Origin: Mucispirillum schaedleri
Lineage (GTDB): Bacteria > Chrysiogenota > Deferribacteres > Deferribacterales > Mucispirillaceae
Direction of reading: 5' to 3'
Length of the DNA stretch: 64,000 nt
Assembly (NCBI GenBank): GCA_949287985.1
Contig: CASEIN010000045.1
Location: forward strand, 1 to 64,000
Shown: positions 9,250-18,652 of the stretch, piece by piece
How the letters are laid out: every line of letters starts with the position of its first letter
How positions within the stretch are numbered: the first letter of the stretch is position 1
Made by a program: the position numbers and the translations under genes
Notes under the pieces: model-generated
What the model was told of the DNA's origin: nothing
Database searches by the model: none
What the model saw: the letters and a program-made list of their open reading frames with translations, nothing else

Positions 9250-9963
9250 CTATGCAAAAACTTCTTCTAAATTGATTTTATTTTCATAAATGGCTTTTCC
9301 AATAATACAGCCTTTTACATTATTATGTGCCATATTTCTAAGCACTTTAATATCTTCTATACTTGATACACCACCTGAAGCTATAACACTAAAAGGTGAT
9401 TTATCTGCCACCTGCTTAATCTGTTCTTTATTAATACCTGAAAGCATGCCGTCTTTTTCTATATCTGTAAAAATAACACTTTCAATACTGCAGTCTTTAT
9501 ACCTGTTTATAACATCAAAAACAGATAAAGCACTTGCTTCATACCACCCTTCTGTTGCTACCATTAAGTTTTTAGCGTCAATTCCTAATATAATTTTATT
9601 TGGATATTTTTCGCATGCTTTTATAACAAAATCAGGGTCTTTTACAGCAACAGTGCCAAGTATTGCATAGCTTACACCCATATCCATATAAGCATCAAGG
9701 CGAGCCATATCCCTTATGCCACCGCCTACCTCAATTTGTAGTTTAGATTTTTCCACAACCTGTTTTATGATTTCAAAATTTTTTGTTTCTCCACTTCTTG
9801 CTCCATTTAAATCTACTACATGAAGTCTTTTTACACCAAGTTCTGCAAACATTAATGCTACATCTCTTGGGTCATGACCATACTCTGTGGCGTTTTCCAT
9901 AATACCTTTTTCTAAACGAACTACCTTAGCATCTAGTAAATCAATTGCTGGTATAACTAACAT
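9250..9963 (-). CDS. hisA: 1-(5-phosphoribosyl)-5-[(5-phosphoribosylamino)methylideneamino]imidazole-4-carboxamide isomerase
   Basis: 237-residue TIM barrel. The catalytic aspartates are Asp8 (PAIDLLDAKVVRL) and the Asp of IFTDIEKDGM. Phosphate-binding segments include EVGGGIR and VIASGGVSS. It catalyses the Amadori isomerisation in histidine synthesis. It lies third in the minus-strand order hisB-hisH-hisA. hisF, which works with hisH, is not in the window. Confidence 0.95.
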   Translation of the reverse strand: MLVIPAIDLLDAKVVRLEKGIMENATEYGHDPRDVALMFAELGVKRLHVVDLNGARSGETKNFEIIKQVVEKSKLQIEVGGGIRDMARLDAYMDMGVSYAILGTVAVKDPDFVIKACEKYPNKIILGIDAKNLMVATEGWYEASALSVFDVINRYKDCSIESVIFTDIEKDGMLSGINKEQIKQVADKSPFSVIASGGVSSIEDIKVLRNMAHNNVKGCIIGKAIYENKINLEEVFA

Positions 9964-9990
9964 CTCTCAAACCTCAAATAATTTATATAA

Positions 9991-10605
9991 TCATAAATTG
10001 CAAAAATTTTCTAATAACTTTAAGCCTGCCTGCTGGCTTTTTTCTGGGTGAAATTGAACACCAGTTATATTTTCATAAGTTACTGCAGATGTAAAATCAA
10101 TGCCATAATTTGTTGTTCCCAATATATTTTCCTTATTACTGCATTCTGCATAATATGAATGGACAAAATAAAAATATGAATCCTGCTTAATACCACGAAA
10201 TACTGGGTGGTTTTCATTAAAATGAACACTATTCCAGCCTGTGTGAGGTATTTTCATGCCTTCTTTAAGTAATTCATCTGGAAATCTTTTTACAACACCT
10301 TTAATATATGAAAGCCCATCATGAACACCAAATTCATAGCTTTTTTCAAATAAAGCCTGCATTCCAATACATATACCTAAAAAGGGGTTACCTTTTTTTA
10401 TAACTGCTTCCACTGCTGAAATAAGACCAAGCTTACCCATAGCAGATATACAGTCCCCAAAAGCACCATTGCCCGGGAAAACTAAATGAGTTGCTTTTCT
10501 AATAATCTCTGCATCATCTGTAATTTCAGCTTTAAACCCAACATATTCTATGGATTTTTGGACACTTCTTAAGTTACCTGCACCAAAATCTATAATCGTT
10601 ACCAT
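9991..10605 (-). CDS. hisH: Imidazole glycerol phosphate synthase, glutaminase subunit
   Basis: 204 residues of a class I glutamine amidotransferase. The nucleophile is the Cys in FLGICIGMQALF and the His/Glu pair is in VQFHPEKSQ. It supplies ammonia from glutamine to HisF. It starts 2 bases after hisB and lies 27 bases ahead of hisA. Confidence 0.96.
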   Translation of the reverse strand: MVTIIDFGAGNLRSVQKSIEYVGFKAEITDDAEIIRKATHLVFPGNGAFGDCISAMGKLGLISAVEAVIKKGNPFLGICIGMQALFEKSYEFGVHDGLSYIKGVVKRFPDELLKEGMKIPHTGWNSVHFNENHPVFRGIKQDSYFYFVHSYYAECSNKENILGTTNYGIDFTSAVTYENITGVQFHPEKSQQAGLKLLENFCNL

Positions 10606-10607
10606 AA

Positions 10608-11189
10608 TTATTCAATTATTCCTTTTGTAGACATAAGCCTGTCGCTTTCTACTGTTAAGGCCTGACGTATTGCCCTTGCACAAGCCTTAAATGCTGCTTC
10701 TGATACGTGGTGAGAGTTTCCACCTTGACGCATTATTAAATGAAGGTTTATTTTTGCATTATGAGCAAAAGCCCTAAAAAATTCTTCCACCAATTCCATA
10801 TCAAAATCACCACATTTTGGTGTTTGAAATTCGAGCCCGTATGAAAAATAAGGACGGCCACCAAAATCAACAACACATTCCACCAGCACTTCGTCCATTG
10901 GTATTACAATATTGCCATAACGTCTGATACCTTTTTTATTACCTGTTGCATGGTAAAACGCCTGCCCTAAAAGTATACCTGTATCTTCAACTAAATGATG
11001 GCAGTCTATATGCGTATCACCCTTTGCATTAATCTTTATACTAAATAAACCATGATGAGCAAAAAGTTCTAACATATGGTCAAAAAAACCTATACCAGTA
11101 TTGATTTTATAATCATACCTATCAAGATTTAGTGTAATATCTACTTGAGTTTCTTTTGTGTGGCGGCTGCCTTCATATTCACGTTTCAT
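10608..11189 (-). CDS. hisB: Imidazoleglycerol-phosphate dehydratase
   Basis: 193 residues, matching stand-alone HisB without the phosphatase domain found in enterics. Metal-binding histidine motifs are visible: FFDHMLELFAHHG, DTHIDCHHLVEDTGI and GNSHHVSEAAFKA. It dehydrates imidazoleglycerol phosphate. It is first in the his run; no histidine leader peptide or T-box is evident upstream. Confidence 0.96.
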   Translation of the reverse strand: MKREYEGSRHTKETQVDITLNLDRYDYKINTGIGFFDHMLELFAHHGLFSIKINAKGDTHIDCHHLVEDTGILLGQAFYHATGNKKGIRRYGNIVIPMDEVLVECVVDFGGRPYFSYGLEFQTPKCGDFDMELVEEFFRAFAHNAKINLHLIMRQGGNSHHVSEAAFKACARAIRQALTVESDRLMSTKGIIE

Positions 11190-11301
11190 ATTTACTCCAT
11201 TATTCTAATTATTTCTATAATATTATATATAACGGAAAAAATAAAGTTTTATTTTATATTTCAATGGAATATTTAATATTTTCTTCTATTTATATATTTT
11301 T

Positions 11302-11317
11302 TGGCATGTATTTTGTT
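11302..11317 (+). promoter_or_regulatory. Possible sigma-54-type -24/-12 element
   Basis: TGGCAT (11302-11307), a 5-base gap and TTGTT (11313-11317) approximate the TGGCAC-N5-TTGCA sigma-54 pattern, although the -12 element has GT rather than GC. It ends 35 bases before the start codon of the small gene at 11353. A sigma-70-like TTGTTA/TAATAT pair overlaps, so the assignment is weak. Confidence 0.25.
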
Positions 11318-11352
11318 AGTAAATTTTTACTATTTAATATATGGGGTATTTT

Positions 11353-11655
11353 ATGGTTATTCAAAATGTAAATACTGCTTCATTACTTGAAAATACTAAT
11401 TATACAAAAGAAATGAAAGCATCTAATGATGAAATAGCTGTATCAAATAATCAAAGTGTTGATGATATGTATCAAAGCAGTCTTAAAACTATCAGCGTTC
11501 CTACTAAAATCTATGTTGATAAAGTTATAAGCAATGCATTAGATAATATTGCAAAAGGCAACAATGTGGAAGATAATAAAAGAATTGTAAGACTTTTTAG
11601 TAATTTAATAAAAGAAAATTCTGAAAATATGCTGAAAAAAGCTTATGGGTTATAA
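11353..11655 (+). CDS. Small hypothetical protein (100 residues)
   Basis: I do not recognise this protein. The ATG at 11353 is chosen because GGGGT sits 6 bases upstream. It is hydrophilic with no signal or membrane span. It has an Asn/Ser-rich N-terminal 40 residues and a helical C-terminal half (KIYVDKVISNALDNIA, RIVRLFSNLIKENSENML). A disordered N-terminus with a helical tail is a shape seen in small regulators such as anti-sigma factors, but no motif supports that. It converges on the receiver gene. Confidence 0.6.
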   Translation: MVIQNVNTASLLENTNYTKEMKASNDEIAVSNNQSVDDMYQSSLKTISVPTKIYVDKVISNALDNIAKGNNVEDNKRIVRLFSNLIKENSENMLKKAYGL

Positions 11656-11657
11656 AA

Positions 11658-11685
11658 ATGTGTAGGTGCTATTTACTTACACATT
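11658..11685. terminator. Possible bidirectional terminator hairpin
   Basis: AATGTGTA (11658-11665) pairs with TACACATT (11678-11685) around a 12-base loop, between two convergent genes. It overlaps the 3' end of the receiver gene. The flanking T runs are short, so it is uncertain. Confidence 0.35.
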
Positions 11686-12049
11686 CTAAAACCATATCAA
11701 GCAAATCATTTTTCCTAATTGGTTTTAAGAGCCTGCCGTTAGCTTCCGGCACTTGATGACTGTCATCATTAAATGCTGATACTACCACTATAGGTGTGTT
11801 ATTTATTTCCCTAATATGTTTTGACAGCTCCATGCCGTCCATAACTGGCATCTGTAAATCTGTAATAATAACATCGACTTTATTTTTTTTGAAAACATCA
11901 AGTGCTTCTGCACCGTTACATGCTACAAGAACTTCCTTAAAACGCCTTTTTAAAAGAGTAACTACAGACTCTCGCATCATGTCTTCATCTTCAACATAAA
12001 GCACTGTTATTTCTTTTAGTTTTTCATAACTCACAACTGTATCCACCAT
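11669..12049 (-). CDS. Stand-alone response regulator receiver domain
   Basis: 126 residues, a single CheY-like receiver. It has the acidic pair in LYVEDED, the phospho-acceptor Asp in IITDLQMPVMDGMEL, the Ser switch in VVVSAF and the conserved Lys in LLKPI. There is no output domain. No kinase gene is adjacent, so its partner is unknown. It lies 6 bases downstream of the periplasmic rhodanese gene. Confidence 0.88.
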   Translation of the reverse strand: MVDTVVSYEKLKEITVLYVEDEDMMRESVVTLLKRRFKEVLVACNGAEALDVFKKNKVDVIITDLQMPVMDGMELSKHIREINNTPIVVVSAFNDDSHQVPEANGRLLKPIRKNDLLDMVLECVSK

Positions 12050-12055
12050 ATAACA

Positions 12056-12451
12056 CTACTTCTCTACATTTTTTCCTGCAGACTGCCATGATAAAATACC
12101 ACCCTGCATATTGATTATATTTTTATAACCAAGCTGTTGCAACATTTCTGCTGCATACATACTTCTTGCACCACTTCTACAGTATATTATGTAAGCTTTA
12201 TTTTTATCAGGAAATTGTTGTTCAAATAGTGTGCTAAAATTATCATTATAATAATCTATATTTACAGCACCTTTTATATGACCTGCAGAATATTCCCCTG
12301 CCTGCCTAACGTCTACTAAAATATACTTGTTTGTTGATATATAATCTGATGCCAAATTAACATCAATACTTTTTACTTCTGCCAGTGCAGCATATGGTAT
12401 TAATATACATACTACTAAGAAAAGCTTAATTATGCTTGTTTTCACATTCAT
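12056..12451 (-). CDS. Periplasmic single-domain rhodanese
   Basis: 131 residues: a signal peptide (cleavage likely after YAALA at about residue 24) and one rhodanese domain. The active-site loop is YCRSGARSMYAA, and DVRQAGEYSAGHIKGAVNI matches the CH2A region. Rhodaneses transfer sulfane sulfur via the active-site Cys. The ATG at 12451 is chosen because GAGG lies 7 bases upstream; an in-frame TTG six bases earlier is less likely. Followed after 6 bases by the receiver gene. Confidence 0.88.
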   Translation of the reverse strand: MNVKTSIIKLFLVVCILIPYAALAEVKSIDVNLASDYISTNKYILVDVRQAGEYSAGHIKGAVNIDYYNDNFSTLFEQQFPDKNKAYIIYCRSGARSMYAAEMLQQLGYKNIINMQGGILSWQSAGKNVEK

Positions 12452-12516
12452 TATCAAACCTCATTAACTGCTAAACTCATCTTATTATATATTGCTGTTT
12501 TTTTCAAGAATTATAT

Positions 12517-13092
12517 TTAATTTTTAACAATAAATTTTACAGCGTCTAATAAAGTGTCAGCAATATTGTCTGGTTTTACTTCCCATTTATGAGCTTTATG
12601 TATTAAATCACCCTGTCCGTAACCTGTTTTTACCATTATAGTTTTACAGCCTGATTTATGCCCTGATAAAATATCTGAATGTTTATCACCTATGAAATAC
12701 ATATTTGATTTATCTATATTAAAATCTTTAAAAGCCATTTCCACAAGCCCAGTTTCCGGCTTTCTACAATTACATACTGCTTTATATTTTTCTATTTTTG
12801 CATTAGGATCATGTGGGCAAAAATATATACCGTCTATTACAGCGCCTTGTTCCTTTAAGGTTTTTACCATATAATTATGTATTTCTTCCAATGTTTCTTC
12901 ATTAAAAAAACCTCTGCCAAGACCTGACTGGTTTGTAATAACTATTACATAATACCCACTTTTATTTAACATTCTAATAGCTTGAGCAGCATAGGGATAC
13001 ATAATAAAATTATCCACATGGTTAATATAGCCTGCATCATAGTTTATTGTGCCATCTCTGTCTAAAAAAACTACACCATTACATTCATTCAT
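12517..13092 (-). CDS. gmhB: D-glycero-beta-D-manno-heptose-1,7-bisphosphate 7-phosphatase
   Basis: 191-residue HAD phosphatase. The nucleophile motif is FLDRDGTIN. The GmhB zinc loop is present as CPHDPN followed by CNCRKPETG, and the late motif is FIGDKHSD. It makes the heptose for LPS core. The start at 13092 is supported by an AGGGGG ribosome site 8 bases upstream; the start overlaps the end of the upstream acyltransferase gene by 8 bases. It is last in the LPS operon. Confidence 0.92.
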   Translation of the reverse strand: MNECNGVVFLDRDGTINYDAGYINHVDNFIMYPYAAQAIRMLNKSGYYVIVITNQSGLGRGFFNEETLEEIHNYMVKTLKEQGAVIDGIYFCPHDPNAKIEKYKAVCNCRKPETGLVEMAFKDFNIDKSNMYFIGDKHSDILSGHKSGCKTIMVKTGYGQGDLIHKAHKWEVKPDNIADTLLDAVKFIVKN

Positions 13093-13993
13093 TATCCACC
13101 CCCTTTTCATAAACATGTCCACTTAATGAGCCGTCTTCTAATTCAACCCTTTTAAAACGCCTGTGAATTAAATACCACTGCTCTGGATACTGCCTGTATA
13201 CTTCTTCATATACATTATTAATATCTTCTATAAATTTTACAATTCTTTCCTTTGGTTTTAAGGTTGTATCTGGAAATATTGGATCTTTAACTATTACTTT
13301 AAATTTTTTCCCATTATATAGTGTAAAAAATAAAATAACAGGATAATTTTTCCTAATGCAAAGAACAGGTATGCCTGCAATTACAGGAACTTTATAGCCA
13401 CAAAAGTTTGCATTAATACAGTCTTTACCCATAGCTGTATGGTCAATATACACTCCCGGCATATAGCCCTGCTTAATATATTCAGGAAGTTTTTCCATAG
13501 CGCCCCTGTGGGTTACATATTTTATACCTTCAAAATTTCTAAGCTCATCTAGTATTTTATCTATTGCAAAATTTTTAGTAGAACGCCCAATAGTAATAAG
13601 CTTTATACCTGCACTTTGGTATGCAATAGTTGCCATTAATGACCATGCACCAAAATGACCACTAATAAATGCTATATCTTTATATTCTGATTTTAATTTG
13701 TCATACTTTTCTATACCTTCAATTTCCACATATTTTGATATAAATTTTTTATTTATTCTGTGGGCAAAAAATATATCAATATATGCCATAAATGTATAAT
13801 CAAATGATTTTCTAGCAGTCCTTATAGGGTCTTTTGCACCTAATATTTTTGCATTAGTTATTGCCACATGCCTTCTGTCACTTGAAGTGTGCCATAAACA
13901 AAATGCAATAAATTTTGCCATACCAACTAATACACATCTTGGAGTATGCTCTAATATAAAAAGAACAGGTTTTAATACCCAGTATAGTAACAT
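13085..13993 (-). CDS. LpxL/HtrB-like lipid A acyltransferase with an altered catalytic motif
   Basis: 302 residues with an N-terminal hydrophobic anchor and the LpxL/HtrB layout: SGHFGAWSL near residue 110, then a later PGVYIDHTAMG and a C-terminal EQWYLIHRRFK. Such enzymes add secondary acyl chains to Kdo-lipid A at the inner membrane. The usual HX4(D/E) catalytic pair reads H-F-G-A-W-S here, so the acidic residue is replaced by Ser. It lies between waaA and gmhB, which supports an LPS role, but activity is uncertain. Confidence 0.78.
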   Translation of the reverse strand: MLLYWVLKPVLFILEHTPRCVLVGMAKFIAFCLWHTSSDRRHVAITNAKILGAKDPIRTARKSFDYTFMAYIDIFFAHRINKKFISKYVEIEGIEKYDKLKSEYKDIAFISGHFGAWSLMATIAYQSAGIKLITIGRSTKNFAIDKILDELRNFEGIKYVTHRGAMEKLPEYIKQGYMPGVYIDHTAMGKDCINANFCGYKVPVIAGIPVLCIRKNYPVILFFTLYNGKKFKVIVKDPIFPDTTLKPKERIVKFIEDINNVYEEVYRQYPEQWYLIHRRFKRVELEDGSLSGHVYEKGVDNE

Positions 13994-14012
13994 TATTGTT
14001 ATATCCCCATAA

Positions 14013-15239
14013 TCATTGTAAAACTGTTTCTATTGTTTCCATAATTATTGATAAAGTTTGGCTGTTATCTTTATCAAGCTCATTAAAAAAATCAATAAAA
14101 TTTCTGTTATTATTCTCATTTTTTATATAATTTAAAAAGTCTTCTTCATTTTCTATGGTAGTTACTAAATTATATTTTTTCGCTTTATCATATATTTCCT
14201 TAAATGAAAACATGTTGATACCTGTGGCAATCACTTTTTCAAACTGTAAAGCTTCATATATATTATGTCCACCGATTTTTTTAATAGAACCACCTATAAA
14301 AATCTTATCAGCCATTAAATAAAGGCTTTCAAGCATACCAAAAGCATCAATTATAATCACCTGCTTTGAAAAATCATTTTCACTGTATAATGAACATGTA
14401 TACCCTTTATTTATAACTAAATCCTTTATTGATAAACTGCGTTCTATATGGCGTGGCACTATAATTATCTTATCATAACCATACATTTGATTATGCATAT
14501 ATGATAACAATATTTCTTCCTCTTTTTCATGGGTGGAAGCAAGCAGTAAAAATTTATAATCCTTTAAATTATCTATGATTTTAATATCTTCTTTTTTCTT
14601 TCTTTCTTGAAATTTAATATTTCCTGCTGTTATTACCTTTTTGCTTGAGCCAGTAATAGATACAAATCGTTCTTCATCAAGTGAGCTTTTTGTAAATATT
14701 GCACTAAAACTATTAAGAACTTTTTTAAATATAAACTTATATTTTTTATAGGTTTTATATGTTTTATCAGAAATTCTTGCATTAATTAAAAAAACAGGTA
14801 TTTTACTGGAAGCTGTAAATATTAAATTAGGCCATAACTCTGTATCTACAATTATTAAGCAAGATACATTCATATATGATATGATTTTAGAAAAAGCGTT
14901 ACCGTTTTCAATTGGCAGTAAAAATGCAATATCTGCTTTAATATAATCATAAGCAGTCTTTCTGCCTGTTGCCGTCATAGTTGTAATAATAATACTGTAA
15001 TCACTATGATTTTGGCGAATATTATCTACAATATTTTTTATACTGCGAACTTCACCAACACTGGCACAGTGAAACCATATACTTTTTTTAGGGTTAAATT
15101 TATTAATTTTAATAAACCCAAACCGTTCAAAAAAATACTGGTGTTTATTTTTTGAACGCATTACAAAATACATTATAACAGCAGCAAATGGCGTAACAAA
15201 TATAAGTATAAAATTATAGATAATAAGCAATATTCTCAT
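14013..15239 (-). CDS. waaA: 3-deoxy-D-manno-octulosonic acid (Kdo) transferase
   Basis: 408 residues. It has an N-terminal membrane anchor, then the WaaA signature WFHCASVGEVRSI and IITTMTATGRKTA. The C-terminal glycosyltransferase half has ASTHEKEEE, VPRH and FIGGSIKKIGGHNIYEAL. It transfers Kdo from CMP-Kdo to lipid A precursor at the inner membrane. ATG 15239 is preferred over an in-frame TTG at 15251, with GAGAAG just upstream. Confidence 0.93.
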   Translation of the reverse strand: MRILLIIYNFILIFVTPFAAVIMYFVMRSKNKHQYFFERFGFIKINKFNPKKSIWFHCASVGEVRSIKNIVDNIRQNHSDYSIIITTMTATGRKTAYDYIKADIAFLLPIENGNAFSKIISYMNVSCLIIVDTELWPNLIFTASSKIPVFLINARISDKTYKTYKKYKFIFKKVLNSFSAIFTKSSLDEERFVSITGSSKKVITAGNIKFQERKKKEDIKIIDNLKDYKFLLLASTHEKEEEILLSYMHNQMYGYDKIIIVPRHIERSLSIKDLVINKGYTCSLYSENDFSKQVIIIDAFGMLESLYLMADKIFIGGSIKKIGGHNIYEALQFEKVIATGINMFSFKEIYDKAKKYNLVTTIENEEDFLNYIKNENNNRNFIDFFNELDKDNSQTLSIIMETIETVLQ

Positions 15240-15254
15240 AACTTCTCGCAATTA

Positions 15255-15914
15255 CTATACAAATTCTTTACATACTTCTTCTGTTCTCATAAGCATGTAA
15301 TTTTGCAACCTTTCTGTATCTGCTTTAAGAGATGCTTCATCTTTTGCATCACTTACATAAAAAGCATCAGAATACCATATTTCTATTTTAGCAAATGGTT
15401 TTGGCAGTATAAACTTATCCCAGCTGTTAAACCGTATAAAACTGTCAGTTTTTAAAGTAAGCACATATATTATCTTATCAAGATTTTTTGCAATAAATAC
15501 TGCACCACTTTTTACTTCATGGCGAGGACCTTTTGGTCCATCAACAGTAATAGCAGCAGGACGTTTATCATTTCTACAGTTTTTTATAATATTCATGGCA
15601 GCTTTAAGCCCACCCCTTGTAGATGAACCACGTGCCACAGAAAAACCCCATTTTTTCAAAATATATGTGATTAATTCCCCGTCTTTAGAATCAGATGCTA
15701 TGGTGGCAATATCATTTTTATAGTGGCTAAATGCCGTTGGTAAAAGTGAATCATGCCATAAAACTAATACAGGGCTTTTGCCTTCCTGCCTGCACTTAAC
15801 AAATGATTCATGGTTTACATTTTTCATTCGCCACGTTTTTACAAATAATGTTCCTAAAAAATAAACTATCCAAAAACCGATTTTTCTACTTAAACTAATC
15901 TTCTTTTCCTGCAT
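15255..15914 (-). CDS. DUF374 lysophospholipid acyltransferase-family protein
   Basis: 219 residues with one N-terminal hydrophobic stretch and the DUF374 signature: LVLWHDSLLPTAFSHY, IASDSKDGELI, VARGSSTRGGLKA and AITVDGPKGPRH. The family belongs to the LPLAT superfamily and commonly sits beside waaA in bacteria with non-enteric LPS pathways; a role in lipid A acylation or lipid handling is inferred. It precedes waaA by about 15 bases. Confidence 0.85.
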   Translation of the reverse strand: MQEKKISLSRKIGFWIVYFLGTLFVKTWRMKNVNHESFVKCRQEGKSPVLVLWHDSLLPTAFSHYKNDIATIASDSKDGELITYILKKWGFSVARGSSTRGGLKAAMNIIKNCRNDKRPAAITVDGPKGPRHEVKSGAVFIAKNLDKIIYVLTLKTDSFIRFNSWDKFILPKPFAKIEIWYSDAFYVSDAKDEASLKADTERLQNYMLMRTEEVCKEFV

Positions 15915-15915
15915 A

Positions 15916-16557
15916 TTATAATAACAACCTTTCTATATTTTTTAAATTTCTTTCTTTTGCATGGTCTAATGCTGTTTTACCACTGCTGTCCTTAATATTT
16001 TTATCTGCCCCGTGCTTTAAAAGCACTTTTACTATTTCCTGGTAGTTTTTATTATCATTACCTAAAATAGTTACTTCTAAAAGTGCTGTCCAGCTAAGGT
16101 TATTAATATGGTTTACATTTATATCTGTATTTTCCAGTAAAAATATTACAGTTTCCAAATGACCTTTTTCGCAGGCTGGAATTAATGCATTACCACCATA
16201 TATATTTACCACATTTCTTGTATCTGCTTTTTTATATATTAATTTTAAAATATCTAAATAACCCCTTGCCCCAGCATATAAAAATGGTGAATTTTTTGAT
16301 TTATCCTGTATATTTACATTAGGGTTATACTTCATAAGCATTTTTACCATACTTATATCATTATTGTATACTGCTGTCATTAATGCAGTTGCACCATTAC
16401 TATTCTGCGCATTTATATCTGCACCATTTTTTAAAAGTTCTTCTGCTTTTGATATATTACCATTTTGAACGAACTCTAAAAACTTACTACTATTTCCTTC
16501 AGCATATAAATTAAAATAAACACACATAAAACACAAAAAAATTAAAAACTTTTTCAT
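15916..16557 (-). CDS. Secreted ankyrin-repeat protein
   Basis: 213 residues with a signal peptide (MKKFLIFLCFMCVYFNLYAEG) followed by about five ankyrin repeats, for example NGATALMTAVYNNDISMVKM and SWTALLEVTILGNDNKNYQE. Ankyrin repeats bind proteins; the partner is unknown. Being exported, it presumably acts in the periplasm. It is the first gene of the minus-strand LPS run and diverges from hslV. Confidence 0.85.
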   Translation of the reverse strand: MKKFLIFLCFMCVYFNLYAEGNSSKFLEFVQNGNISKAEELLKNGADINAQNSNGATALMTAVYNNDISMVKMLMKYNPNVNIQDKSKNSPFLYAGARGYLDILKLIYKKADTRNVVNIYGGNALIPACEKGHLETVIFLLENTDINVNHINNLSWTALLEVTILGNDNKNYQEIVKVLLKHGADKNIKDSSGKTALDHAKERNLKNIERLLL

Positions 16558-16650
16558 TACTACCCTGTTATATTATATTATTTTTTGTTATACCATAAAA
16601 CTACTTTATATACAATTATAAAAAAATTATATATGAATTAATTTATAAGT

Positions 16651-16679
16651 TTGACATATTTGTAACTTATTTATATATT
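16651..16679 (+). promoter_or_regulatory. Sigma-70 promoter of hslVU
   Basis: TTGACA (16651-16656) and TATATT (16674-16679) are separated by exactly 17 bases, 39 bases ahead of the hslV ATG. AGGT precedes the start codon. No CIRCE element or other heat-shock operator is evident. Confidence 0.65.
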
Positions 16680-16717
16680 ATTATACATTTATACTGACTA
16701 TATTTTTTGAGGTAAAT

Positions 16718-17263
16718 ATGGAACATAATCACAATAGTATACAAGCGACAACCATAGTTGCAGTTAGAAGGGGAGAAAAAGTAGCTATGGCAGGTGACGG
16801 GCAGGTTACTTTTGGTAATACTGTTATGAAAGATAATGCTAGAAAAGTTCGCCGTTTAGCAGGCGGCAGTGTAATATGTGGTTTTGCTGGCTCTGCTGCT
16901 GATGCTTTTACTTTAATGGAACGCTTTGAAGCAAAACTTAAAGAAAGTAATAATCAGCTGGCACGAGCTGCTGTTGAACTTGCTAAAGACTGGAGAAGTG
17001 ATAGATATTTAAGAAAATTAGAAGCTATGATGATAGTGGCTGATATTAAAGATACTTTTGTGCTTTCAGGCACTGGCGATATTATTGAACCAGATGATGG
17101 TGTTACAGCTATTGGTTCAGGTGGCCCTTATGCTCTTGCAGCAGGAAGAGCATTACTTGAAAATACTGACCTTAGCCCAAAAGAAATAGCTGAAAAAGCT
17201 ATTAATATTGCAGGTTCAATTTGTATTTATACTAATAGAAATGTGATAATAGAAGAATTATAA
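16718..17263 (+). CDS. hslV: ATP-dependent protease peptidase subunit HslV (ClpQ)
   Basis: 181 residues, the usual length. An N-terminal 10-residue propeptide ends before TTIVAVRRG; Thr11 would become the catalytic N-terminal nucleophile. [20 protein letters not shown] and [14 protein letters not shown] are family hallmarks. It forms the dodecameric peptidase core with HslU. The His/Asn-rich propeptide (MEHNHNS) is slightly longer than in many homologues. Confidence 0.97.
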   Translation: MEHNHNSIQATTIVAVRRGEKVAMAGDGQVTFGNTVMKDNARKVRRLAGGSVICGFAGSAADAFTLMERFEAKLKESNNQLARAAVELAKDWRSDRYLRKLEAMMIVADIKDTFVLSGTGDIIEPDDGVTAIGSGGPYALAAGRALLENTDLSPKEIAEKAINIAGSICIYTNRNVIIEEL

Positions 17264-17273
17264 GGAGAAAATA

Positions 17274-18614
17274 ATGGCAGAACATCTTACACCGAAAGCT
17301 ATTGTAGATGAACTTAATAAATATATTGTAGGGCAAAAAAATGCTAAAAAAGCAGTTGCTGTTGCTTTAAGAAACCGTTGGAGAAGGCTGCAGCTGCCTG
17401 AAAAAATACAAGAAGAGATTACACCTAAAAATATTATAATGATAGGTTCAACAGGTGTTGGTAAAACAGAAATTGCAAGGCGTCTTGCCCGTCTTACAAA
17501 ATCCCCTTTTATTAAAGTGGAAGCAAGTAAGTATACAGAAGTAGGTTATGTGGGTAGAGATGTGGAATCTATGATTAGAGATTTAGTAGAAATCGGCGTA
17601 AATATGGTGAAAGCTGAACAGAAAGAAGTGCATCTTGAAAAAGCAAAACAGCTTGTAGAAGAAAAAATATTAGATATATTATTGCCACCAAAACCTATTA
17701 CATATTCTTTAGATGGCCATGAAAGCACAGGCAGTGATTCTAGAGAAAAAATGAAAGAAAAACTCTTAAAAGGCGAACTTGATGACAGGTTTATTGAAAT
17801 AGATGTTGATGAACCTACACCACATATTGAAGTTTTAACAAATGCAGGCTTTCAAGATATGGGCGTTGATTTAAATGATATGATGAAAAATATGTTTCCA
17901 CAAAAGAAAAAACGCAGGAAAATAAAAATAAGTGAAGCACGCTCTATATTAGAAAACCAAGAGTTAAACAGGCTTATTGATATGGACGATGTAAAAAGCA
18001 CAGCATTAAAACGTGTGGAACAGTCTGGTATTGTATTTCTTGATGAAATAGATAAAATATGCTCATCTGCCACATCATCAAGCAGAGGTGGTGATGTTTC
18101 TAGGGAAGGAGTGCAGCGCGATTTACTTCCTATTGTAGAAGGCTCTACTGTTAATACAAAGTATGGTATAGTAAAAACTGACCATATACTTTTTATTGCA
18201 GCAGGTGCTTTTTCTATGGCAAAACCATCTGATTTGATACCAGAATTACAGGGACGTTTTCCAATTAGAGTAGAACTTGATGCTTTAACTAAAGAAGATT
18301 TCTTATGTATTTTAAAAGAGCCAGAAAATGCTATTACAAAACAATATGCTGCTCTTTTAAAAGCTGATAATGTTTCTATTACATATACTGATGATGGTAT
18401 AGATGCTATTGCAGAAATTGCCTGCAAAGTTAATTCTACTAACGAAAATATAGGTGCAAGAAGACTTCATACTATTATGGAAAAATTAGTGGAAGATATT
18501 GCTTTTGAAGCCCCTGAAAATGTATCTGGCGAAGTAATAATTAATGCTGATTACGTGCAGGATAAATTAGGGGAAATCAGCACAAATGTTGATTTAAGTA
18601 AATATATACTTTAA
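17274..18614 (+). CDS. hslU: ATP-dependent protease ATPase subunit HslU (ClpY)
   Basis: 446 residues. It begins with [17 protein letters not shown] and has a Walker A motif [15 protein letters not shown], Walker [10 protein letters not shown] and sensor 2 region [14 protein letters not shown]. The intermediate domain spans about residues 110-240. It unfolds substrates into HslV. It starts 10 bases after hslV with GGAG in the gap and ends in LSKYIL, the short tail that inserts into HslV. Confidence 0.97.
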   Translation: MAEHLTPKAIVDELNKYIVGQKNAKKAVAVALRNRWRRLQLPEKIQEEITPKNIIMIGSTGVGKTEIARRLARLTKSPFIKVEASKYTEVGYVGRDVESMIRDLVEIGVNMVKAEQKEVHLEKAKQLVEEKILDILLPPKPITYSLDGHESTGSDSREKMKEKLLKGELDDRFIEIDVDEPTPHIEVLTNAGFQDMGVDLNDMMKNMFPQKKKRRKIKISEARSILENQELNRLIDMDDVKSTALKRVEQSGIVFLDEIDKICSSATSSSRGGDVSREGVQRDLLPIVEGSTVNTKYGIVKTDHILFIAAGAFSMAKPSDLIPELQGRFPIRVELDALTKEDFLCILKEPENAITKQYAALLKADNVSITYTDDGIDAIAEIACKVNSTNENIGARRLHTIMEKLVEDIAFEAPENVSGEVIINADYVQDKLGEISTNVDLSKYIL

Positions 18615-18621
18615 TTATAAT

Positions 18622-18652
18622 AAAAAAGCAGGTTTTATAACCTGCTTTTTTT
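18622..18652 (+). terminator. Rho-independent terminator after hslU
   Basis: AAAAAGCAGGTT pairs with AACCTGCTTTTT around a TTAT loop, with a T7 tail, 8 bases after the hslU stop. The same GCAGGT/ACCTGC core recurs at 20571-20590 and 40490-40520. Confidence 0.85.

Noticed and set aside
17852-18427. A 191-codon open frame on the minus strand
   Set aside because: It lies entirely inside hslU, has no ribosome site and its product is low-complexity; it is a shadow of the real gene.
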